Shown here: positions 31,428 to 41,623 of the stretch, in pieces
Layout of the letters: every line of letters begins with the position of its first letter
How positions within the stretch are numbered: the first letter of the stretch is position 1
NCBI RefSeq assembly: GCF_000231405.2
Contig: NZ_CP007032.1
Location: 2,790,001-2,854,000, forward strand
Reading direction: 5' to 3'
DNA length: 64,000 bases
DNA from: Desulfitobacterium metallireducens DSM 15288
Lineage (GTDB): Bacteria; Bacillota; Desulfitobacteriia; Desulfitobacteriales; Desulfitobacteriaceae
The notes under the pieces: model-generated
What the model saw: only the letters and a program-made list of their open reading frames with translations
What the model was told of the DNA's origin: nothing
Database searches by the model: none
Made by a program: the position numbers and the translations under genes

Positions 31428-32544
31428 TTTTAAGTACCTCATCTAAATCATATACTGTGTTTATTTTGCCTGATAGCACACTAATAAAAATAGGATTTCT
31501 AGTAAATTCCTTAATAACCGTTGGTCTGGAATCATCTATCTCCGATGCCATTAGAATCGGCTTCATGGAAAAAAGCGAAGTGATATATGAAAATCCATAC
31601 TCTTCCCTAATGTACTTACGGGCGAGACTGGACATATAATCCCATGCACTTTGTGGCTTTGCCGGACAGTCGTTGCAATTTCCGAGTTGCGTAGACGAGC
31701 AGAAGCCACCACTTTTTACCTGACACTCAAAGGTAGGAACGCTATCAAAGCTTGTCATATGTGGGGTAAATGTGACTGAAGTAAGAGAATGGTACCCAGT
31801 TTTTCCAAAAGGCATAATTGAGAAAAACGGACCATCCATCACCGTCAGGCCCACATTTTTCAACTTATCGCTGACAGTACACAAAATAATTTCGCATAAC
31901 TCGTATTTAATTTTAAGAGGCTCGAAGCCCAGCAAGTTCGATACCTGATTTACTGAAGCGTAGGTGGAGTTAAGAATAAAATCACTTTCTAGAATTTTTC
32001 CATCCTCTAGAATTACCTTGTAATGAGTACCTTTTTGCTCTATATTTTGTATTTTTGCATTATAGCGGATTTCGATATTGGAATATTTAGCAATATTTTC
32101 GAGGAAATATTCTTTTAAGACTTGTGCATCATAGGTATATTCGCGAGTAAGGAAAGTACCATCACATATGTCATCATTGAAGTACTTTTTCGGCGCAATA
32201 TCTGCACACATTATGTTCGCGTCCTTGCAAAATTTGCGAAACTGCTCCGCATTTGTCCATGAGAAATTGGCTGAAGTCGCGTATACCTGATCAAATTCCG
32301 AGTGGATGCAAAAGCCATAATCTGCACAAAACCGTTCAAAATAGTGCGCTGATTTTATGGCAGTAGAGTAGGAGCGAGGATAATGATACCCCATATGTAC
32401 CCGTGCCTGGTTAATATATGTTGCTCGCCTGAAAGGCCCATCGTCTATTTCTAAGACAATTACCTTTTCTCCTCGTTTTCCACAGAATAGTGCGGAATAC
32501 AGACCGTACAGCCCAGCACCAATGATGATTTTATCGTATAGCAC
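31417..32544 (-). CDS. FAD-dependent oxidoreductase (DAO family)
   Basis: This 375-residue flavoenzyme begins with KIIIGAGLYGLYSALFCGKRGEKV, the dinucleotide-binding GxGxxG and following Glu in VIVLEIDD. The DAO-type substrate domain follows. An internal Cys-rich part, CSSTQLGNCNDCPAK near residue 275-290, is not typical and could bind a metal. The GTG start follows AAAGGGTG by 8 bases. It lies between two glycosyltransferases, so it probably oxidises a sugar or lipid-linked sugar. An amino-acid oxidase is the alternative. Confidence 0.75.
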   Translation of the reverse strand: MLYDKIIIGAGLYGLYSALFCGKRGEKVIVLEIDDGPFRRATYINQARVHMGYHYPRSYSTAIKSAHYFERFCADYGFCIHSEFDQVYATSANFSWTNAEQFRKFCKDANIMCADIAPKKYFNDDICDGTFLTREYTYDAQVLKEYFLENIAKYSNIEIRYNAKIQNIEQKGTHYKVILEDGKILESDFILNSTYASVNQVSNLLGFEPLKIKYELCEIILCTVSDKLKNVGLTVMDGPFFSIMPFGKTGYHSLTSVTFTPHMTSFDSVPTFECQVKSGGFCSSTQLGNCNDCPAKPQSAWDYMSSLARKYIREEYGFSYITSLFSMKPILMASEIDDSRPTVIKEFTRNPIFISVLSGKINTVYDLDEVLKNGK

Positions 32545-32636
32545 TGATGTTCACCCTTTCAATTTCTTTAATATGGATGACTCATCACTGGGTACAGCAA
32601 TGGGGCTCTCCAACTTAACATCTGTCCATTCTTTAA

Positions 32637-33434
32637 TTAACATTTAGGCTTATACTCTCCCCTTAGATTTTTCAGCAAAATACTCATAAGCTCACTATTT
32701 CCTTTTAGAAAACTGATTTTTGTAGGTGTTTTCCCTGTTTTAGGATAGGCTCTAGTCACAGGCAACTCACAGACTTTCAAGCCCAGTTGCGTTGCTCTAA
32801 CGGAGAGATATGCAAGTAGTTCATAGGTCATAAAAATATCCCGAAAAGGCTGCACTTCAGGGTGCTCCAGATATTTTCTAGAATGTGCGCGAAAGGCGTT
32901 CGTCGTATCTGTAAAATGATATTTTGCTGTCAGAGAAATCAAAGGCGCGTGTATTAGACGCACGGACAAATGACGGATAATAGGAGTATTCACAGCGTGC
33001 CCGCCCTTAATATACCGTGAACCCTGAATAAAGTCATACCCTTGTTCTAACTTTTCAAGAAACCTCGGAATGTCTTCGATACTATCCTTGTTGTTGCCGT
33101 CAATGGTTACAATGCCGTCATAACCGCGTTGGAGTGCCCACCACATCCCCATACGCAGCTGTGCACCCTGTTTGCCCTTGTCGCGCTTTACGAGTAAGGT
33201 GTTTACCCCTAATACTTTTAATTGTTCACTTTCTGTACACCCGTCAGTCGAACCACCATCACAAATAATAATGTCCGAGGCTTTATCTATCTGATACCGT
33301 TGTGCACGCTGTAACTCATCCCATATGCGGTTTCCCTCATTAATAATTGGAATACATATGCAGTATTTTGTTCTTTTTGGTGCATATTCTTCACATTCAA
33401 ATTTTGGAACACCGGGTATTTCCTCATAAATCAC
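32637..33434 (-). CDS. Family 2 glycosyltransferase (DPMS-like)
   Basis: This 265-residue soluble GT-A enzyme shows YCICIPIINEGNRIW at the N-terminus, IIICDGGSTDGCTES, and GIVTIDGNNKDSIEDIP (the DGN stands where DPMS enzymes have DAD/DGD). PIIRHLSVRLIH and FRAHSRKYLEH match dolichol-phosphate mannosyltransferase-like proteins. There are no terminal spans. It overlaps the isomerase gene by 4 bases, so the two are coupled. Donor and acceptor are unknown. Confidence 0.82.
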   Translation of the reverse strand: MIYEEIPGVPKFECEEYAPKRTKYCICIPIINEGNRIWDELQRAQRYQIDKASDIIICDGGSTDGCTESEQLKVLGVNTLLVKRDKGKQGAQLRMGMWWALQRGYDGIVTIDGNNKDSIEDIPRFLEKLEQGYDFIQGSRYIKGGHAVNTPIIRHLSVRLIHAPLISLTAKYHFTDTTNAFRAHSRKYLEHPEVQPFRDIFMTYELLAYLSVRATQLGLKVCELPVTRAYPKTGKTPTKISFLKGNSELMSILLKNLRGEYKPKC

Positions 33435-34219
33435 ACAAACACCTCTTTTATATATTGCATAACATTTAATATCGTATCTAAATTATTCTGCGTTCTCATT
33501 TCAATAGATACAAAGCCCTGATAATCCTTCTTCCTTAATATTTCTGCTAATTGAGTATGCAATTCTCTCTTCTTAATAACTTCCAAATTAGGTTCACTAA
33601 TATGAATATGATTGACCAATTGAATATTATCTTCAACCGAGTGCAAGCTTTCCTCATTATAAAGAATTGTGCCCGAATCCACATTAACCTTGAATCCGTC
33701 ACATTTCACTACTTTCACAAAATCAAAAGCTTCCTGAGTAGAATTGATAAAATTAGTGCCATATAACACAGGGTTTGGCTCCATCGAGAATATAGTATGA
33801 TGGGTCTTCGCATATTCTCCAAGCTCCCTAAAGAAAGAAGTCGCAATGTTTATATCATTATCTGTCTCATAAATTCTATTTTTAGGACAACCGAACACCA
33901 AATTATTACACCCAATTTCTTCCGCAAAGTCAATCGCTTTTTTGGTATAATCAATTAATATGTTGCGTTCCTCTGTACTGCCAAAAATTCTTTCACTTTT
34001 TCCAAACCAGATTGACTGCATAGAAGGAATGGAAAGGCCATAGTCTGCCTTTAACTGATTTGCGAACTTTTTTGCATAAATGATCTTTTCATAGGGTAAT
34101 TGGGGGAAAATACGTGTAGGTGCAATTTCAAGGCCTATAAAACCTGCATTTTGCAGATAGGAATACATTTGATTATCATGTTCTGCCAACCATGCAATAT
34201 TAGATATAGCTATGTTCAT
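33431..34219 (-). CDS. Sugar phosphate isomerase/epimerase (TIM barrel, AP endonuclease 2 fold)
   Basis: A 262-residue xylose-isomerase-like TIM barrel. IGLEIAPTRIFPQLPYE, NNLVFGCPKNRIYETDN, TIFSMEPNPVLYGTNF (metal-ligand Glu) and GFKVNVDSGTILYN (Asp), with HIHISEPNLE and GFVSIEMRTQNN providing further metal ligands. It should bind a divalent metal and isomerise a sugar or sugar acid. It overlaps the giant membrane protein gene (4 bases) and the glycosyltransferase gene (4 bases), a tightly coupled operon. The substrate is unknown. Confidence 0.82.
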   Translation of the reverse strand: MNIAISNIAWLAEHDNQMYSYLQNAGFIGLEIAPTRIFPQLPYEKIIYAKKFANQLKADYGLSIPSMQSIWFGKSERIFGSTEERNILIDYTKKAIDFAEEIGCNNLVFGCPKNRIYETDNDINIATSFFRELGEYAKTHHTIFSMEPNPVLYGTNFINSTQEAFDFVKVVKCDGFKVNVDSGTILYNEESLHSVEDNIQLVNHIHISEPNLEVIKKRELHTQLAEILRKKDYQGFVSIEMRTQNNLDTILNVMQYIKEVFV

Positions 34220-36861
34220 TTAATCACCTCTATATCATTCGGATAAGCGAATGTCTTTAAATCAGTATCTTCGGAAAAATTAGCATGTATCCACTGGGCA
34301 TCAGTATCAATGCTAATAACATCTATTATTTTATCACCAACTTTTAATTGCTTAGCATCTTTGAGTATCTCGCTATTATTGCGTGTATTGTTAAATAGCA
34401 AAATAGGAACTTTAATCCCCACACCATTTCTCCAATTATCATCAGTAATGGATGCAGCCCGTATATGATTACTATTTATGTTATTCTTCTCAAGAGGAAT
34501 CACTTCTATATTATTCGGATAGGCAAAAGAATTTAGATCAGTATCTTCCGGAAAATTGGCACGAATCCACCGAGCATCAGAATCAATGCTAATGATATCT
34601 ATTATCTTATCGCCAACTTTTATTTGGTTAGCACCCTTGAGCATCTCGCTGTTTTTATCTGTATTGCTAAATAGCAAAATAGGAACTTTCATTCCAACAC
34701 CATTTATCCAATTTCCATCAGTAATGGATGCAGGCCGTATATGATTAATATATATGTTATCCTTCTCAAATGGATTCTTTATAATTTCTTCGACCGTTAC
34801 TTCAGTTATGGAAAGAGATGTTGCATCATTGGGATAGCTATCTAATTCAACTTCGCCAGAACCATCGACCAAAGTAATAGGTATATGATAGTCATCAGTA
34901 TTTGGTGGAATAAAATAATTAACATAAGGTTCATTGTAAATAGTATAAGCTGTTATATCACTAACATGTACAAATTTGTTGACAAGACCTGTCTTCAAAA
35001 AGCTCTTATTAAAATTACTTTTGTAAGACAACTTAACATCAGCAATTCCTTGTATTTTTTTATCTGCTGTACAAAAAAGTTTAAATTTACTGTCAGATAT
35101 CTTTTCTAGTTTGACAGAAGCATTTGCTTGAATAGTATTAGATTTAGAGCTTCTTTCCCATATAAAGCTATAAATTGTATCAAATGAAATATTATAGTCT
35201 TTATACAATTCCCTATAGAAAAACCAGTTTGCGCTTCTAATCCAATATTCCCAAGGAGTAAATTCGCCTTTTATTGTTTGTGCATATGGATATTTACTGG
35301 TAGAAAAATCCTGCAAATATTTTATTCTTGCTTTATCCCCCAATACATGAATAATGTAATCTGTTCCTGTTGGCTGAAATTGGCCTGTTATTGTTTCTAA
35401 TGCTGAAGCATATGTAGAGAAAATGGGTTGGCCATTTAAATATTTTGAAGCTGTGTTTAAACTTGGTGCGTAAGAAGTGAGATATCCGCCCAATTGAGTA
35501 TTAAATTCTCCATTACGTTCACCTTTTAAAGCAGTAGCCTTATTTAATATCAGCGGCAAAATTAGAAAGAAGCAAATAATAATCACTACAAATTTGATAA
35601 CATCACTACTTTTTCTCGGGAAAATCTTTGTGAATAAATTACATATTAGTATATATAAATAAGAAACTAGTATTACAAATACGCATAAATAGAGAAATTC
35701 ATTGTTAAAACCACCTGACATCATGCGATATAAATCGGTTGCAATGATTCCGGAAAGCAAGATATATATTATGCCACCTGAACGTAAGCTTAGGGAGTAA
35801 AACTTTTCCTTATTATTAAAAAGCTTATAGATATTATAAAAGATGATACATAATGCAATGAGAACAATAGGAGAATAGTTTAATTGGGAGAGATAATAAG
35901 CTTTATTATTAATTGATTGTCCGTAATACCATGACTGATAGCTACTAACCCCCAATGTAAATTCAAACCACGATAAGACATTTCCTCTTGTTAGAAGTGC
36001 TAAAAGTATAAAAAAAACGCAGGCAGAAACAACTATATAATAGAAAGTGACTTTCAAAATAGATAGAATATCTTTTTCAAATACATTAATCAAAAAAAGT
36101 AAGAATATCAATGATAATGCAATATATGATGAAATGCCATAATCATTAGAGTAGAGAATTCCTGCGCCTGAAAAAGCTGCTAATATAGTTATATAAATAA
36201 GTCTTAATTTGCTATTGTTTAGAAACTCATCGTTTTCCTTTTTTTGATAAAGATAAAATATAAAGATTAAACTAAATACTATAATTGGAATAACTGCGCT
36301 TCTAATTATTCTTGCAGAATTATGCGGATAAAACATAGCATCTAGGCCTATCCAGAAATCCTTTGGTATTATATTAATAATAAATTGGGGTCTGAGAATA
36401 TTAACTATAGAAATAATATTTGTAATAAATAAGGCTGATTCTTTTTTCCCCATAATACAGAATGATGTTAGGTAAACACTCAAAACTGAAAAGAGAGAGG
36501 TTAATAAATAACTCGCAAATAAGCTAGCTGTAAAATTGTTTCCAAATATAAAAGTGAATAGGGAACCCAATAATAAATGTCCACTTCCCAAATAAACTGG
36601 AAATTCTTTAAAAGGTATTTGCCCCGCTAATAATCTTCTCCATACATTGTAGTTTTGAAAATCACCATTAGTGGGAAAATAATCAGAATTAATAATTCTT
36701 TGAAGCCCAGAGTTGAAGCATATTAACAGCAATAAAATAACACCTGCATACCAAATAAAACTCTTTATCTTAAATCGTTTAACGAATGGTTTTATAAACC
36801 GAGCCATTTTTATGTTTTGTGATGCTATTTTACTGTTCTGCGACAAATCGTTTGATGTCAT
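34216..36861 (-). CDS. Large polytopic membrane protein with duplicated C-terminal module (881 aa)
   Basis: The N-terminal ~440 residues hold about 10-12 membrane spans, as in glycosyltransferase family 39/87-like or polymerase-type proteins. The rest is extracytoplasmic. Its last ~184 residues are two tandem copies of a 92-residue module (HIRPASITDGNW / HIRAASITDDNW, GVGMKVPILLF / GVGIKVPILLF). The gene overlaps the epimerase by 32 bases and the isomerase by 4. An alternative start, MARFIKPF, lies 54 bases downstream. I cannot assign an activity; a C-GT-type transferase working with polyprenyl-linked sugars fits the context. Confidence 0.72.
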   Translation of the reverse strand: MTSNDLSQNSKIASQNIKMARFIKPFVKRFKIKSFIWYAGVILLLLICFNSGLQRIINSDYFPTNGDFQNYNVWRRLLAGQIPFKEFPVYLGSGHLLLGSLFTFIFGNNFTASLFASYLLTSLFSVLSVYLTSFCIMGKKESALFITNIISIVNILRPQFIINIIPKDFWIGLDAMFYPHNSARIIRSAVIPIIVFSLIFIFYLYQKKENDEFLNNSKLRLIYITILAAFSGAGILYSNDYGISSYIALSLIFLLFLINVFEKDILSILKVTFYYIVVSACVFFILLALLTRGNVLSWFEFTLGVSSYQSWYYGQSINNKAYYLSQLNYSPIVLIALCIIFYNIYKLFNNKEKFYSLSLRSGGIIYILLSGIIATDLYRMMSGGFNNEFLYLCVFVILVSYLYILICNLFTKIFPRKSSDVIKFVVIIICFFLILPLILNKATALKGERNGEFNTQLGGYLTSYAPSLNTASKYLNGQPIFSTYASALETITGQFQPTGTDYIIHVLGDKARIKYLQDFSTSKYPYAQTIKGEFTPWEYWIRSANWFFYRELYKDYNISFDTIYSFIWERSSKSNTIQANASVKLEKISDSKFKLFCTADKKIQGIADVKLSYKSNFNKSFLKTGLVNKFVHVSDITAYTIYNEPYVNYFIPPNTDDYHIPITLVDGSGEVELDSYPNDATSLSITEVTVEEIIKNPFEKDNIYINHIRPASITDGNWINGVGMKVPILLFSNTDKNSEMLKGANQIKVGDKIIDIISIDSDARWIRANFPEDTDLNSFAYPNNIEVIPLEKNNINSNHIRAASITDDNWRNGVGIKVPILLFNNTRNNSEILKDAKQLKVGDKIIDVISIDTDAQWIHANFSEDTDLKTFAYPNDIEVIK
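34225..34776 (-). repeat. 276-bp tandem duplication within the 881-aa gene
   Basis: The unit 34225-34500 is repeated at 34501-34776, exactly 276 bases (92 codons) apart and in frame. Long stretches are identical (for example AAATAGCAAAATAGGAACTT), with scattered substitutions. It encodes the duplicated C-terminal module. Confidence 0.9.
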
Positions 36862-37747
36862 CCTTTATAAACTCCTTATTAAATATATACCCATCTTTTC
36901 CACCTAAAAGTTCTGCATAATTAGTTTTGAAATTATAATTGGGCACAAATTGAGCAACCTCATTTACAAAGTCCGTCCCTTTAATTGAACTATACAGCTC
37001 TGAAATAGATACAGGCTCCGTGGCAAGATTTAACTTTCTGATATTAAAATATAGTGCAAGCCGGATATGCTCCCATAAAAACTCCAAATTATAAAACTGA
37101 AACGAACCTCTGCTGTCAGTAAAATTAAGAGCACTGAAACCAATATCATTAAAATACTGCTTCACCTGTATTCTTTCTTCATCAGTCAATTTGCAACACT
37201 TATAAAACCCATTATCTTGCTTCGTATAAAAAGGTTTAATAAATTCGTTTTTATTGCAAAGCGCTATAAACTTTGTCTCTGTCAACATAGAAGGTATAAG
37301 ATGAATCAAATCATAAATGAAGTTCTTTTTTATATTTTTCCCATAAAGACCTGGTAATCGAATAATCAGGGCATCTAGCGCCGAGTCCTCAATCATTTTC
37401 TCAAGATAATAGCGATTTAGCCCATAAGAATTAAGATTTTCTGTATCAATAGGAACATCCTCATTGACATCCACTGGATTTTTATATACGTCAATAGTAG
37501 AAATCAGCACTAGTTTTTTAGGATTGATTTTCTGAATATTTTCAAAGGCTTCCTTTATAGTAGCATAATCCTTTTCCGGACTGTTGTTTGCTAAATACTT
37601 TTCCGCAGGAATACCAGCAAACACAAGCAAATCTGGATTTGTACTAAATGCCTCTTTGATATTCTTTGAATTATATAACCTGTCAAAATTAGCCTTCACT
37701 GCAATGTTGGAACCGACAAATCCAGTATAGCCTACTAAACTTTTCAT
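36830..37747 (-). CDS. NAD-dependent epimerase/dehydratase-like protein
   Basis: This 305-residue short-chain-dehydrogenase-like protein starts MKSLVGYTGFVGSNIAVKA, where GYTGFVGSN is a GxxGxxG variant. A catalytic-like NSYGLNRYYLEK (Tyr-x3-Lys in YLEKM-type context) is seen near residue 105. LIIRLPGLYGKN follows the canonical family pattern. It shares the operon with the two large membrane proteins. Sugar-nucleotide substrate unknown; the weaker glycine motif makes a non-catalytic homologue possible. Confidence 0.72.
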   Translation of the reverse strand: MKSLVGYTGFVGSNIAVKANFDRLYNSKNIKEAFSTNPDLLVFAGIPAEKYLANNSPEKDYATIKEAFENIQKINPKKLVLISTIDVYKNPVDVNEDVPIDTENLNSYGLNRYYLEKMIEDSALDALIIRLPGLYGKNIKKNFIYDLIHLIPSMLTETKFIALCNKNEFIKPFYTKQDNGFYKCCKLTDEERIQVKQYFNDIGFSALNFTDSRGSFQFYNLEFLWEHIRLALYFNIRKLNLATEPVSISELYSSIKGTDFVNEVAQFVPNYNFKTNYAELLGGKDGYIFNKEFIKDDIKRFVAEQ

Positions 37748-37853
37748 ACTACTTCTCCTTTTATCTGCTCTTAATTCCTCTTATAGGTTAAACTGGTACA
37801 ACCCCAAATTGATGGTCCAGCCAAGCGCAACCCTTCGAGTTTTTATCATAAAG

Positions 37854-40800
37854 CTATCTCAAATTATAATACTTTAATGAATCTGCAGAAATAAAACAGA
37901 ATTTGTTTATATTAACAGGTATGCTGCTAGTAATTCTTATATCTTTTTGGGGATTATTCCACCAATGATAATCTGTACTCAATCGAATAACATAAGAATG
38001 GCTACCCTTTGAAACAGTAAAATTAAACTCGCCAAGTTTACTTTGTGATTGTTCGATGTCAACTTTAGCGGACGAAGCTGCTCCGCTATCTATTTGAAGT
38101 AGTAAATACATCGGCTCATTTGATGGTATTCTCTCTGTACTTGCTGTTAAGCTAGTAATGTTGTTTTCAACAACTTGTAATTGAGGAGCTGCTAAAAATT
38201 CTTTATTCCCGTCTTTTTCCGCCCAAAGTCTCGGAATTTCGCCTAGATTACGAGCCCAAATTTCAGGCTGATTATTAATCAATTGCAGGCCTTGGGAAAT
38301 GTTTAATTTCTTCAAGATCACTCCTTGAGTATCAACATCAATTCTTAGTTCATAGGGCATAGACGGCAATTCAAGTACCGCAGAATTTTGCCCCTCTGCA
38401 TTAATGGTTATAATCTTTGATTGTTGCTCAGAAAATTTTTCATTTTCATTTAAAGTATAGAATAATTGAATACGGCCAGCTGATTTAGAATCAAATTCAA
38501 CTTTAAGCTGTGTTGGTTTACTTACCCCAATATTATCTTTTAATTTGGGATATTTTTCTCTGAGCTGTCCCATAAATCCAAATGTATAGGGATCAATTCC
38601 AGCTGGATTGAGATCTAGCTCTCCCTCGTTCTTAATCTGACCTGAAGAATTATTATAAGAAAGTCGTTGCTTGTTAACAAAATCGAAGGAACCATCGTAA
38701 ATCGTTCCGGCAAGCAATCCTCTTTTAGTCAGCTCATCAAGATATATATCTTTCTTCTCTTTTAAACTATATACATCAAACATAGGCAACCTAATGAGAG
38801 GTGTATAATTCTGATAAATATACTCTGATATCATGTAATACTTGTAATCTACAGATATGCCATCAATGTTACTCCAAAGGTTTCCATTGATAGGAACGAG
38901 GATAATAGGTGGCTTAGTTGCTTTAATTTGCTGCAATGCATAATCTTGTGTCTTATCATTACTTATCATAAGCGGTGATTGATTAACATAAACCGGGTTC
39001 TTCCTGCCGACCAAAGCATAGAAATAATTACTTGAAGTAAAATCAAAATAAGTTTCCGTAGGAATTAAAACTGTATCCAGGATACTCTTTAAACTTTGTG
39101 CATCTGACGGCATAATCGGACCTTTTACCCTGGTGCCGTTAAATGCCTGCGTAGGGGTATATTGTTCTTGATAAGACTGGGATGTTACTGCTTTTGATAT
39201 AAGCGAGGGGCCCAATCCCTTATATGATGTAACATTTACATTCATCACTAATATTAGTGCAAGTGCTGCTACAAGAAACTTAAACATGTTTAACTTTGAT
39301 TGTTTATTAATTACAGCAAATGATACCATTGCAAGCGGAATCGTTCCCAATATAGCTATAATTGTATTTTCGTTAAAAGAATGACGTACAATGCCCCTCG
39401 ATGCATTGAAAATAAAAAACGCCGTAAAGAAAATAGACATAATCCAAGCATCTTTATTTATTATACATGTATTACTATTCTTAAATATTTCCTTTTGATT
39501 TCTAGTCAGTACTACGGTTTTGATAACTACCCAAAAAGCACAAAGAAGTGCTGTCAGTGGGAGAAGATAATACCCTATAACATAAGCAAGCATGTCTGAA
39601 TTCCCAACTGAATTGTATGCCCAACTCTGATTTGATAAGCAAAGCTGAATAAATTCCATAAATCTGTTTATTGGGTTTATTCCCTTTAACCAACAGAGCA
39701 ATGTAAATAGCAGTAATGCAATCCCATATGTAAATGTTCCTATTAGCACGAATAGTTTAGTGCCCGTCTTTTCCTTAAAAACAAAGCAAGTTAGATAATA
39801 CACCGATATTCCGCCTAAAAGCGCCGCAAACCCTAAATCTAGCCTGTAAATACATAGAAATAATGTGGTAATCCAAAAAAGCCACATATCGAGCGTCTTA
39901 TGAGAAGAAATCATTCGTATTACACAAATAGCTACTAGCCCAGACAGTATAAAAGATCCATTAAATAATGTTGTAAGAAGAGGAAAACATAAAATGATAA
40001 AAAATGAATTCATGGGCCCTATAAGTCTTCTCAATATATAAAACATGGGAATGAAATAAAGTAACCAATTGTAATTATTATATGAAAAAGCTGCCCAAGG
40101 TTCATATCCATTAATTAAAGAATACAAAAATGCGAATATTTCATTTGACATCATATGTGCATCAAAGCTTTCAATTATTGGAATACTTCCAAATCTAAAA
40201 AACTGATCTAGCGATAGACCATGATTAGCCATTTCAAAAAACTCGTTACCATCACTGGTCATTCTGAAAGGTTGAGCAATCATAACAACAAAACTAATTA
40301 ATGTAACTGGTATATACAGCTTGTATATTATATCGACTGCTCTAAAACTACTAATTTTTCTTTTTTCCATGAGAAAATAAAGTAGAATTGAAGCTATAGT
40401 AGCTAGAAGCATTAAAACGAGATACATAACGCGAGGCCTGTTAAAAACAATGTTAAAATTTTTATTTAGTATGTTTAATATTTCTAGCGAAATTGATTGG
40501 ACAATGCCCGTAAATAAAAAGGGTATTCCACTTATAATAATTGCAGCTTTGTATTTTTCAAATTGGTTAATGATTACAGTATTAAGAAATCTTTGTTGAA
40601 TAAAGTGACAACCGATAATTGATAAAACCCAGCTCAAAATGGCAAATGCTAAATTGGGAGATAGTCCTAATTTTTGAATAATCCAATTTTGAGATAGATT
40701 GATTATGAAATCATAACGCATAAACATTACATAAATAAATATTGCAAAGGAGGCAGAAATAAGCAAAGACCAAACAAGCATATCAAAATCTTTTCCATCT

Positions 40801-41258
40801 TCTTTTTGTGAAAGAAATATCCAACCTAAAAGAACTGCAATACCAATAATATAAGCCGCAAAATCTTTGTTTGTCGTAAATATGCTCGCTAAAATAACTG
40901 CAATCCCAATAAAAGAGGAATCTCTAATGAATTCTTTAACTTTTTCATCTATACCAGTCTTGTAATATTTGTTGAATCTAATATATATCAATAAAAAAAA
41001 GATCATCAATAATGCCATAACACCAAAAAGCAAAAGAAAGTAACTATCTATGCGGGCTGCGATATTAAGATTTGTAGCAGATGCAGCCGACATAACGTGA
41101 TCAGAAAAATCGTTAATACCGAATCTAACTTTTAAAAATCCATCGTAAACTGGTAGCACAAGTAATAAGGCAAAAAAAATACTGGTCAAAACTGTATTAA
41201 AAATAAAATCAGGTCTACTTTTAATATCAAGCTTAAGTTGGTTTATCCATTTATTCAT
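37854..41258 (-). CDS. Very large polytopic membrane protein (1134 aa)
   Basis: An AAAGGAGAT site precedes the ATG at 41258; the in-frame GTG just before is less favourable. Residues about 15-700 contain many membrane spans (roughly 16-18) typical of glycosyltransferase-C or oligosaccharide-polymerase families. About 700-1134 is an outside region with beta-rich segments (for example PMYLLLQIDSGAASSAKVDI and HSYVIRLSTDYHWW near the end). It shares architecture with the 881-aa protein, many spans then a large outer part, but no repeats. No activity can be assigned. An arabinosyl/mannosyl-type transferase or lipid-linked-sugar transferase is a reasonable guess. Confidence 0.7.
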   Translation of the reverse strand: MNKWINQLKLDIKSRPDFIFNTVLTSIFFALLLVLPVYDGFLKVRFGINDFSDHVMSAASATNLNIAARIDSYFLLLFGVMALLMIFFLLIYIRFNKYYKTGIDEKVKEFIRDSSFIGIAVILASIFTTNKDFAAYIIGIAVLLGWIFLSQKEDGKDFDMLVWSLLISASFAIFIYVMFMRYDFIINLSQNWIIQKLGLSPNLAFAILSWVLSIIGCHFIQQRFLNTVIINQFEKYKAAIIISGIPFLFTGIVQSISLEILNILNKNFNIVFNRPRVMYLVLMLLATIASILLYFLMEKRKISSFRAVDIIYKLYIPVTLISFVVMIAQPFRMTSDGNEFFEMANHGLSLDQFFRFGSIPIIESFDAHMMSNEIFAFLYSLINGYEPWAAFSYNNYNWLLYFIPMFYILRRLIGPMNSFFIILCFPLLTTLFNGSFILSGLVAICVIRMISSHKTLDMWLFWITTLFLCIYRLDLGFAALLGGISVYYLTCFVFKEKTGTKLFVLIGTFTYGIALLLFTLLCWLKGINPINRFMEFIQLCLSNQSWAYNSVGNSDMLAYVIGYYLLPLTALLCAFWVVIKTVVLTRNQKEIFKNSNTCIINKDAWIMSIFFTAFFIFNASRGIVRHSFNENTIIAILGTIPLAMVSFAVINKQSKLNMFKFLVAALALILVMNVNVTSYKGLGPSLISKAVTSQSYQEQYTPTQAFNGTRVKGPIMPSDAQSLKSILDTVLIPTETYFDFTSSNYFYALVGRKNPVYVNQSPLMISNDKTQDYALQQIKATKPPIILVPINGNLWSNIDGISVDYKYYMISEYIYQNYTPLIRLPMFDVYSLKEKKDIYLDELTKRGLLAGTIYDGSFDFVNKQRLSYNNSSGQIKNEGELDLNPAGIDPYTFGFMGQLREKYPKLKDNIGVSKPTQLKVEFDSKSAGRIQLFYTLNENEKFSEQQSKIITINAEGQNSAVLELPSMPYELRIDVDTQGVILKKLNISQGLQLINNQPEIWARNLGEIPRLWAEKDGNKEFLAAPQLQVVENNITSLTASTERIPSNEPMYLLLQIDSGAASSAKVDIEQSQSKLGEFNFTVSKGSHSYVIRLSTDYHWWNNPQKDIRITSSIPVNINKFCFISADSLKYYNLR

Positions 41259-41623
41259 CACAGATTATAATCTCCTTTTAAGGCTTTAACCAATTACTTT
41301 ATTTAAAACTTATGCTCAACTTCAGCGGTTAAAATCCCGTCTCTCTTTCTTCCAGACAATCCTATAGATTGACCCTTATACCTTAAACTATTCTTATAAT
41401 TACCTTGTGATCATATTCTCACACCTATTATTCGATCGTTTTCACGAACATTCACTAATATTCGATAATCAAAGCCCCTTCTCCTCTTTATTATCTTCGA
41501 AATCTCTCTCAAAATTAGGAAACAGTTCTAAATACTCTATGTCCTGTTCACTACAAAAAGGCACATCTCGCTCCAAACGGATGTGCCTAATCTAAAATAT
41601 ATTATATAAATTAACCATAATAC
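41259..41623 (-). other. 365-bp gene-free stretch with one terminator
   Basis: The right half holds the TauE terminator (41559-41588). The middle has AT-rich sequence with a TATAAG and TTCGAT/TTCACGAACATTC-like repeats but no clear gene. A short frame on the minus strand (about 32 codons) has no start site and begins in the terminator stem, so I do not call it. The left end holds the ribosome site of the 1134-aa gene. Confidence 0.5.
41559..41588 (-). terminator. Terminator of the TauE/SafE gene
   Basis: A perfect 9-bp stem (AGGCACATC/GATGTGCCT) closes a 12-base loop. It is followed in the minus direction by a run of five T. Confidence 0.8.

Noticed and set aside
41470-41590. A ~32-codon minus-strand frame with a protein-like sequence
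   Set aside because: It has no ATG or ribosome site, begins in the terminator stem of the TauE gene and is shorter than any family I know.
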